The notes below the pieces were generated by a model that saw nothing but the letters and a program-made list of their open reading frames with translations, had not been told where the DNA came from and made no database searches. A stretch of 64,000 bases of DNA, taken from contig JALGPY010000003.1 of NCBI GenBank assembly GCA_023055425.1, forward strand, positions 65,642,991 through 65,706,990, read 5' to 3'. Below are positions 56,030-64,000 of this stretch, piece after piece. The stretch comes from Linanthus parryae (taxonomy: Eukaryota > Streptophyta > Magnoliopsida > Ericales > Polemoniaceae). Position 1 is the stretch's first letter. Each line of letters starts with the position of its first letter. A program made the translations under genes and the position numbers.

Positions 56030-59000
56030 TTAAGAAAAAGAAGGGAAACAAGCTTTGTCCTGCCTAATGGCTTTACAAATAGACTCTGGGACCAACTCCA
56101 GATTAACAAAACCAGAAACAGAATTGCACCTAAACCAATTTGCTGCTGCATGAGCAGCAGCATTACAAGTTCTTTTACAAAAATTGATCTCACAATTTCT
56201 ATGAGTCTTCAGCCATGTGTGAACAGCTTCTGCTCTATTCCTCCACATCCAAAAGGCTTTTGTTGGATTTCTGCAGGCTTCAACCACAACCAAACAATCA
56301 GATTCAATAACCACCTTACTCCACCCATTTTTGTTGCTGGTGTTGATAGCTAATTCAATAGCCATAAGCTCCGCATCCATCACCTCTAGGTTTTTATCCA
56401 CTTCCCCTTGAATATTGAGAGCATCAGCTTCACTATTTCTACTAATGCAGCTTATACCAACAAAATTATGCTTCAGACTTGCATCAACATTTATCTTAAT
56501 GGTACCTTCTGCCGGTGGCTCCCATTCACTTTTCTGCTTGCTTCTGGTAATGTCCATTGGCTTCTCCTCAAAGCAGAAAAATTCAAAATAAGCCTCTGCT
56601 ACCCTTTTGAGGATCATCTTCAATCTTCCAGAGTCATTTTTGATGTTTGGTTGGCTCCAATTTTCATTTCTAATTTTCCATATCTGATCCAAGATGATAA
56701 TAGCCATAAACTTCACTTTGAAGTTATTATATTCCTTCTCTTGGGAGCCAAACAACAGATAGTTAAGCCATTGTTCCACAGTCTGGTTGGAAGTTGCATC
56801 TGTTCTAATTCCCAGAAAATGAAACCACAAGAATCTTGCCAGCTGGCACTTAAAAAAACAGTGTAACTCATCCTCCATAGCTTCATCACAAGAGGGACAT
56901 CTGGGGTCAACAACACTCACTCTGATTTTGATGTTGTTTCTAGTAGGTAGCACTTTTGCTAGTAGTCTCCATAGTAAAATTTTGTGCCTATTATGACATT
57001 TAATCTTCCAAATATTAGACCATATCTTTGCTGCACCAGTGTTCACATTTCTTTTCTTCTCCATCTGCCAATGGTATCCATTTTTGACAACATAATCTCC
57101 ATTTTTGCTAAGTCTCCAGCTCCAATTATCTTTATTTGGGATAAGAGGGATCTTCATCTTTGCTATTTCTTGAGCTTCCTGATTAATGAACCACTCTTGA
57201 AGAAGTTGTTCCTTCCAAGATCTGTTTTCCCAATCAATCAATTCTCTAACTCTTTTTTGGGCTCTTAATAGATCATTTGGGAGTGTAGGCTTACCTGTTT
57301 GCAAAGAAGGAACCCATACATCCTGCCAAATGTCTATATCCTCTCCATTGCCAATACATTTAATGTCATTGTCTTCAATAATGTCTCTTGCTCCCAACAA
57401 ACCTTTCCAGAACCAGGAGTCACCATCTTTTGGTTCAACCTTCTGAAAATCCAATCTTCTAAAATATTTGTCTTTCAGCAATCTTATCGAGGGAGTGTTT
57501 TCATCTATCCACATCTTCCAAACAAGTTTTGCTAGTAATGCTCTATTGAAGGTATAACTGTCTCTAAAGCCCAAACCACCTACCTCTTTACTTCTACAGA
57601 GATCTTCCCAGCTCTTATAGTGAATCTTCCTTTCCCCTTCAGCTTCATTCCACCAAAATTTAGAGAAGATGGAGTTTAATTTATCAGAGAATTTTTTAGG
57701 AAGTTGGTACATGGACATTGCATATGTGGCCATGGAATTCAGAGATGTCTTTAACAGAATAACCTTTACAGCTTTAGCTAGCATCTTGCCTTGCCAACCC
57801 AGGACCTTGATAGTCATTTTCTCCAAAATGCCATTGAATTGCAGACACCTATTTTTGTGTTGAAATATAGGAAGTCCCAAATATACAGAGTCCTTCTTAC
57901 CAGTCTTGAGTTGTAGCTTTGTCTTGAGCTTTCTCTTTTGACTACCCTTCACATTCTTGCTGAAGTAGACAGCAGATTTTTGTTTGTTGACACATTGACC
58001 AGAGCTATCTTCATAAAGTTTAAGACAGAGGTTGAGAAATTCAGCTTCACTCTCCTCTGCTTTTGCCATTATGATCAGGTCATCCGCAAACATTAGATGT
58101 GTAATGGCTTGACTGTTTCTTGCTAGTTTAATCCCAGAAATCCACTTTTGATCAGCTGCAAACTGGATGATTCTGGATAGGAGCTCAGAAAAAATAATGA
58201 AGAGGGTAGGTGACAAGGGATCTCCCTGTCTAATTCCCCTTGTTGAGTTAAAGAAACCAACTGGTTTCCCATTTACCAAGATAGAGAATTTCACAGTACT
58301 TATACACTCATATATAAGATTGCAAAAAACCTGAGGAAAACCCAACCAGCACATAATCTTTATAATACAATCCCACTCAATTTTGTCATATGCCTTTTCA
58401 ATATCATATTTCATAAACATGAGTCCACCCCTGCCTTTTTTCTTTTTAAAAGTGTGAACAACTTCATGAAGGAGGATGGTGTTGTCTTGAATATGTCTAT
58501 GAGGCACAAAAGCATTTTGAAAGGGACAAATGATTTTGTCAAGAAGGGGCTGAATTCTATTTGCTATGATTTTTGCAATGACTTTGTATGATACATTGCA
58601 AAGAGAGATAGGTCTGAAATGGGAAACTTTTGTAGGGTTTTGGGTTTTGGGAATCAAAGCAATGAAGATATTGTTGAGATTTTGGGGGATTTTTTTCTCA
58701 GCAAAGACTCTTTTTACAAGACCACAGAGATCCCTTCCAACAATATGCCAATAGTTTTTGTAAAATAAGACAGAAAATCCATCTGGACCAGGGGATTTGA
58801 AACTCCCCATTTGACAAATAGTTTCAAATATTTCTTTATCATCTGGTGGTTCCAAGAGAGATTGAGCATCTTCATCAGAAAGTGTAGTGGGGAACAGCTC
58901 TTTAAGCCAATCAGGGCAAGAAGCATTAGAGGAGGTTAAGAGATTTTGAAAGTAATCTTCAAAGACTTTATTCATACCTTCTGTGGTTGTTTGCAGAACC

Positions 59001-60142
59001 TGCTCATCATCAATAATGGAGTCAATTTTGTTTCTCCTTTCTCTAATAGCTGCTATGGTATGAAAGAACTTTGTATTTGCATCCCCTTCTTTTATCCACT
59101 GGATTCTTGACTTGTTCCTCCAAAGAATTCCTTGTCTAGTAAAGAGTTCTTTTAAATAAGCTTTGCATTTGTTTTCTTCTTCTACTGATGTAGGGTTTGC
59201 AATAGCTTGTAGTCTCAACAGCTGCCCTTCTGCCTCTTTGATTTGGCTATCAAGATTTCCAAAAACCTCTTTGTTCCAAGTTTTGAGAGCTTTCTTTGTG
59301 GCTTTGATTTGTCTTCCCCACTTTGTGCCATAGCTTCTGCAATGGATACTGTGCCAAGCTTGATTGACAACATCTTTACTAGTGGGGTCCCTTACCCACA
59401 TGGGTTCAAAACGAAAAGGTCTGGCCCCCTGTCTCTTTGCTGGTGATATGTCAAGAAAAATAGGCACATGGTCCGAAGTACCAGCTGTTTTGTGGATTAA
59501 GATTGCATTTGGGAACATTTTTCTCCAATCTGGGCATACATAGCATCTGTCAATTCGTTCTCTGATGAGACCACCTTGAAACCAGCCATTGCACCAAGTA
59601 TAAGGAGCTCCTTTGAAGCCTATGTCCATCCATCCAATCTCATTAACCATGTTTAGAAGACCCCCTTTTGATTTTTGGTTTACTTTCCTTCCTCCCACCT
59701 TGTCAGCTTGGATGCAAACTTCATTTACATCCCCCACCATAGCAGTAGGCATAGAGCAGGTTCTTCATATGTATTTAATCTCCCTCCATAAAGCTTCTCT
59801 TTCTTTATAGCCACAAGGAGCATATACACACTGTAACACCCAACTATCCCACTTATCATTGTTGTGAAACAGTACAGTGAATAAATTCTTGCTACTGTAA
59901 ATAACCTCGGCATCAAGGTCATTCCTCCAAGCAAAGCTAAACCCTCCACTTTTTCCAATCGGATCAATTGTAACCTGTTTACTGAAACCTGAATTCTCCA
60001 ATTTTTTTTTGTATTTTGTCTCCTCTACTTTTGTTTCCGCAAGACAAACCCAGACAAGCTCCTCTTGCTTTATTAGGGCCTTCAATTGTTGGATTGCAGG
60101 GGTCTGGCCCAACCCCCTACAATTCCAAAACAAGCCACTCAT
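56030..60142 (-). pseudogene. LINE ORF2: endonuclease, RT, zinc finger, RNase H; one in-frame TGA
   Basis: Start ATG 60142 (MSGLFWNCRGLGQ). APE endonuclease has LAETKVEE, GDVNEV (usually GDFNE), KGAPYTWCNG and TSDHVPIF. RT has FKSPGPDGFS, FRPISLCNVSYK, GIRQGDPLSPTLF and the catalytic HLMFADDLI (~58080). CPSCDEAMEDELHCFFKC (~56860-56910) is the zinc finger. The RNase H (INVDASLKH, ESDCLVV, CNAAAHAAA) ends the protein at 56030. Codon 126 is TGA (59767-59765), the only break in 1371 codons. Confidence 0.9.
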
Positions 60143-61377
60143 GGCGAGATGGGGGGCGTGCTTAGGCCCGCCTCCTCAGCCACAGTAGATTGCAAATTGT
60201 TTCCTTTTACTTCTTCTTGAGAGAAATTTGATGTATTACCTGCAGATATAGTTCTGAATCGACCGTCCGTCCCCCGATGGTACATCTTCCTAGCTGGAAT
60301 CATTCGAAGAGTAATGAATTGTTCTCCTGTTGCTTCTTCAATGTTGTCGACTTCAATGATTTCCATATCTGATTTGCTACATTTCTTCTCCCTATCACTT
60401 GTCCCCAGTGCTTGTCGCTTACTTTCCCTTTGGTAGAACACTCTTGTGTCTACAAATTCCCTCTTTAGCTGTATCTTGGTTCTCAAATCCTCGGCAAGAA
60501 ACTTGTTGACTGTCATTCGTCTCGTTTCTTCTTTGAAAGCCACCAAATCCAATGTTTTAGTAGCCACCCCTTGTTGCAATTTATCATGTATCTCCTGCAC
60601 CTTTCGATTCTCCTCATCTCCGTATTCGTCTTCATCTCTAGGGTACGAAATTGCATCTGAGATTTTCTGTTGCTGGTTCTGTGTTTGATTGATGGTGGCC
60701 GACTCTCCCAATTCCTTAACTAGTCTTGACGACGTCGTTGTAGAAATAGGGGTGTTATTGTCACTTCCCATCTGTGGGTTAGCTCTCACCATCTCACTGC
60801 CTCTTGGATCTACATTGGGCCTTTTATCCACGTTTGGGTTCAAATCACTGGATCTGAATATATCTGCAATTGGGCCTGGTAGGCTTACCAAAAATTTCAG
60901 CGGCCCATTCAAGTTTGTTTCGTCATATTTTGGCCCACCTCCAACCTCCACCGAGTTCGGGTTCTCCTCCAGGTTAATCCTTGTTTTCCGAACCTTCTGC
61001 AGATCTGCCAGCTCATTGTGTCGTATTCGGATCGTATCATTACAAGCGCGTAACGGATTTGTGGCCTCGTACAGCCTGTCCTGATCCTCATCGTGATTTG
61101 TTGTTGTCCTTTTTTTGTGAGATTCCCATCTCACGAGCTCTCCCACCAACTTCTCCTTGCTTGGTTGTTTCTGTGATTCACGCGCCACCATCGTCTGTAA
61201 TTCCGGCGAGTTGTATCTAGCCGATTTAGGGAATCTCTTGTAAGTGTTGATTCTTCTTCTCTCTTCCGCTTTGATATGATTACCATACCCAGAATTGAGA
61301 CCTTCAATCTGGTTCATGAATTTACATTCCTCTTTGTCGTGCCCTATTCGACCGCATCGGAAACAGAGATTTCCCAT
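60139..61377 (-). CDS. LINE ORF1, C-terminal part with zinc knuckle (412 aa)
   Basis: RNA-binding protein of the LINE particle. The zinc knuckle CFRCGRIGHDKEEC is at the very N-terminus of the visible frame (residues 4-17); in full plant ORF1 proteins this sits after a DUF4283 domain, which is missing here. The rest is polar and low complexity. An open frame (TSNNEK) extends a few codons upstream to a TAG. The stop TGA (60141-60139) overlaps the ORF2 start as ATGA. Confidence 0.8.
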   Translation of the reverse strand: MGNLCFRCGRIGHDKEECKFMNQIEGLNSGYGNHIKAEERRRINTYKRFPKSARYNSPELQTMVARESQKQPSKEKLVGELVRWESHKKRTTTNHDEDQDRLYEATNPLRACNDTIRIRHNELADLQKVRKTRINLEENPNSVEVGGGPKYDETNLNGPLKFLVSLPGPIADIFRSSDLNPNVDKRPNVDPRGSEMVRANPQMGSDNNTPISTTTSSRLVKELGESATINQTQNQQQKISDAISYPRDEDEYGDEENRKVQEIHDKLQQGVATKTLDLVAFKEETRRMTVNKFLAEDLRTKIQLKREFVDTRVFYQRESKRQALGTSDREKKCSKSDMEIIEVDNIEEATGEQFITLRMIPARKMYHRGTDGRFRTISAGNTSNFSQEEVKGNNLQSTVAEEAGLSTPPISP

Positions 61378-61400
61378 CTTCTCGTTGTTTGATGTCTAGT

Positions 61401-63240
61401 TTACTCTTTTCAGTTCAATGGTTACTTCCTTTATCACTAAACTTTAGGTTTTATTTCAGCTTCACACGAAAAATATTTCGAGTTCAGTACTCGAAATTCC
61501 AGATTATTGAATCCGAGAATGTGGCTTAACATGCATACTTTACGAGTATTTATAAGTTGCTATATCTGCATACCGACTCATAAAAAAGGCAAAACCATTT
61601 CCATTAACTTGGATATGATTAATTTGATTTATTATAGACGAACTGACACATGTAGATTGAAGTAGTAGTATCTTTTAGTTAGGTAGCATAAAATAACCAC
61701 AAATGAAACACATAGGATGCTTATTTTTGCCACATATAGTGAAAATTCTACCACAAAAATGATTCTATGCTCCGCCAAGAATCTCATAAAGGGAAAATTA
61801 TCAAGCTTCAAGAAGATATTAACAACCAGATAAAGCAATTTAAACAAGATTAACACAAAGAATCACACAAACCAATCTCATCAAGCTCTAAGATGATACT
61901 AACACAGCTAAAAGGCCAAATTGAAAAGACAAGTTTAAAAGAAGGTCGGAGACTCAAAGCACCATGTCAAAAAATGTTGTACACATGTTCGAGCCAGATT
62001 GGACAACGAAACACTTGGCCCGTTATCAACGGTTGAAATAAGATATGGCTCAAAGGAATCCAAGATAATAGTTAAAGCTGTAAAGTACCAGGATATAACC
62101 TTTAAGTAGCTTTTGCTATTTATGTGATGTGATGACAAATTAAAGCAAAGGTTGAGAATTATCACATAATCGATTTTAAAGTAGGATAAACTTTACATGC
62201 ATAACGTAAGGGTCCATGTAATAAAAATTGTGTGTCGATACACTTTCCAAAATTAATGTCGTTTGTGTCGTAATAGAAGTAATTTGAGCGAAGTAGATAA
62301 TGTGCATTATTGTGCTAACTTACATTGATCTTTTATTTTGATCCCTATTTATCGATTGATGACAATGTTACGTGTCAAAGATGACCAACACAAGCATCTT
62401 TGCTTTTTGACATGATTACTTTCACCAGCGGTGAATGAATGGTTGAGTTAATATTAGCAAGATGAGTAAGGGAATACGGAAAAATATGTATCTTCTACTT
62501 TTAAAGGTTATTCTAATTAGTAGTAGCGATTGAGTGGTTAATACCAAGTTACCAAAGAATGGAAAAAGAGAAAAATATTGCGAAAGAAGAAAAGTTTTCA
62601 ATAACAATTGACACGAGTAAGATTGTCGACCCGAATAATCTGTTTTGGCATATTATAAATTAACGCTTCTTCAACAGCTGTTTGAATATTCCTAGCCCGG
62701 CTTGTAACACATTAGTAGCAATTTGAGATAATTAAAATAGCACAATTAGTGAGAAAGCACCCAACAAATCAACCATCAACAATAACATAACAAGGTATTG
62801 TTTAGGGTTGAGAATAAAGAAGAAAGAAAAGTATAAAAGTATATGGTGGAGACCTTTCTTCGATGAAGGCACACCACATGCCTTCAAAGATAGATGGGTG
62901 AATGTGAATGGACACGAGTTTTACAGAAAAAAAGATACAATATTTGTCACAATCTCTCAATTTGAATTGGCAATAGACAGAAAAGACACGGAGTACCACT
63001 TTTGTGTGTAAAGGTAGATATAGAGATATATACCATCCTAACAAAGGAAATTGTTCCCTCAAAGAACCAAAAAAAAAAAAAAAATAATAAAAAAAAAACA
63101 AAGGAAATTCAGTATGATCGTTAGTCTTTGGTGTGTTCCACTATTTCATTACCTTCGGTTTGATGCATAATTGATGTTGGAAATTTTTCGTAGTATAGGG
63201 ACTTTAGTCAAAAATCATTTGTGTGTGGTAAAGAGCTCTG
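61401..63240. other. AT-rich gene-free stretch
   Basis: No supported gene. An A-rich run at about 63068-63100 could be an old retroposon tail or a simple repeat. Confidence 0.5.
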
Positions 63241-63242
63241 GA

Positions 63243-64000
63243 GAAACGGAACCCTAGGTTAGACTCAAACGCGACGGCACGTCGAGATTGCGGTCATCGG
63301 TGTCTTCGCCGCTGTTGAGGGCTTTTCCGTCGTCCAGTAGAGCCCGCACCCTCACGTCCGAAGAAGAGGAGGGTGTCCTTTTCGACTCAGAACGCTGTCT
63401 GGATGCGTCGCAAGCGCTGGGACCATGTCTGATTGGAGGGTTTTTTCTTCCGCCACGGGTAAACATATGGGGAATAAAGTCCTTATTCAAAAAAATCTTG
63501 TGTGAAGGCGACCGGATCAGTATCCATGAAACAACCCCAAATCGTTTCTTCTTCAGGTTTCCGTCGAAAGCGTCCATGAACAAAGCTTTGGAAGGAGGCC
63601 CCTGAGTTTTCGACGGGAAAATTCTCATTCTTAATCCTTGTATTGTCGGTCCTAGGACTGATTTGGCAGTTTTTAGCCATGTTGACGTTTGGGTACATAT
63701 TAAAAATCTGCCCCTATTCCTTTGCAATGAAGACGATGTTTAGAAGGCAATTGTTGGCCTTGTTGAAGTACTCAAGGTTGATGATAGAATATGAACAAGT
63801 TGGGGCGGAGATTATATTCTAGCTAGAGTAAGGTTGGAAATCTGCACGTTTGGGAAGGGGAGGTTTCATCCTAGTGGTTGATAACAAAATATGGCCCGAC
63901 TACGTCTATGAGCGCGTTCCTTGTGTCTGCGGACGGTGTGGACGCTTCACCCATCACACGGATCACTGTGACAAGAAGAACGAAGCGGAAAAGTTGTATG
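63243..64000 (+). pseudogene. LINE ORF1 (DUF4283 and zinc knuckle), cut by window end
   Basis: From EEEGVLFDSE: LGPCLIGGFFLPP, NRFFFRFPSKASMNKALEGGP, then a TGA at 63603-63605 where the family has Trp, KILILNPCIVGP, a shift, and a zinc knuckle CGRCGRFTHHTDHC near 63940-63980. This is the plant LINE ORF1 layout. The 3' part and ORF2 lie beyond the window. Stops make this copy non-functional as read. Confidence 0.75.

Larger units (their letters stand above)
56004..61400 (-). mobile_element. LINE (L1-type non-LTR retrotransposon), 5'-truncated
   Basis: Minus strand, ending in nine A at 56012-56004. ORF2 is nearly intact and ORF1 is represented by its C-terminal 412 aa. The ORF1 N-terminus (DUF4283 part) is absent, so the copy is 5'-truncated near 61400, as LINE copies often are. 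I could not identify a target duplication with certainty. Confidence 0.88.

Noticed and set aside
61370..61700. Target duplication for the minus-strand LINE (CATAAAATA near 61688 versus CACATAAAATATC at the tail)
   Set aside because: Match is short, AT-rich and some 300 bp past the point where LINE coding similarity ends.

Overview
The window is plant nuclear DNA, most likely from a eudicot. It holds one intact-looking intron-bearing host gene (a five-exon ABCG half-transporter, 37191-40226, minus strand) in a dense nest of retrotransposons, with short plant-type introns and long AT-rich gene-free stretches. I see no prokaryotic operons, rRNA or CRISPR.

Layout. 1-12091: two Ty1/copia elements of one Angela-like family, head to head. 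The left one (minus strand) runs off the window. The right one (plus strand, 5' LTR 3614-5033) has inserted into the left one's leader, and its gag is split by a hAT transposon (7463-8472) with a perfect 8-bp target duplication. 12092-16815: a scarred junction, then an inverted LTR-less fragment of a Ty3/gypsy Tat-type element. 16910-32415: a complete, very young 15.5-kb Tat element with 626-bp LTRs that differ at one base. It sits in the reverse transcriptase of an older minus-strand copia element, whose pieces lie at 16816-16909, 32416-33154 and 34519-35013. Two solo LTRs (33155-34518 and 35014-36327) follow. 37191-40226: the ABCG gene. 40810-46723: a decayed LINE with an internal inversion. 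47045-47466: a Harbinger-type MITE. 47500-48320: a copia gag relic. 48812-52727: nested non-autonomous LTR elements. 53880-55829: a small LTR element with no coding region. 56004-61400: a better-preserved minus-strand LINE. 63243-64000: the start of another LINE ORF1, cut by the window end.

The Tat element is the most interesting object. Its sense strand carries gag-protease-RT-RNase H-archaeal-type RNase H-integrase in one frame interrupted by two stop codons. Between pol and the 3' LTR it carries (i) small hairpins just after pol, (ii) about 23 tandem ~52-bp units, each with two hairpins whose stems show paired base changes, (iii) a region with an antisense TATA box and small ORF, and (iv) a multi-exon antisense gene encoding a plant-mobile-domain-like protein with a coiled-coil C-terminus. 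The hairpin array, antisense TATA region and exon-intron structure of the antisense gene are all recognisable in the diverged inverted copy at 12229-15545. They are therefore family traits, not accidents of one copy.

All calls come from reading the sequence and from recalled family motifs. No database search or alignment program was run.
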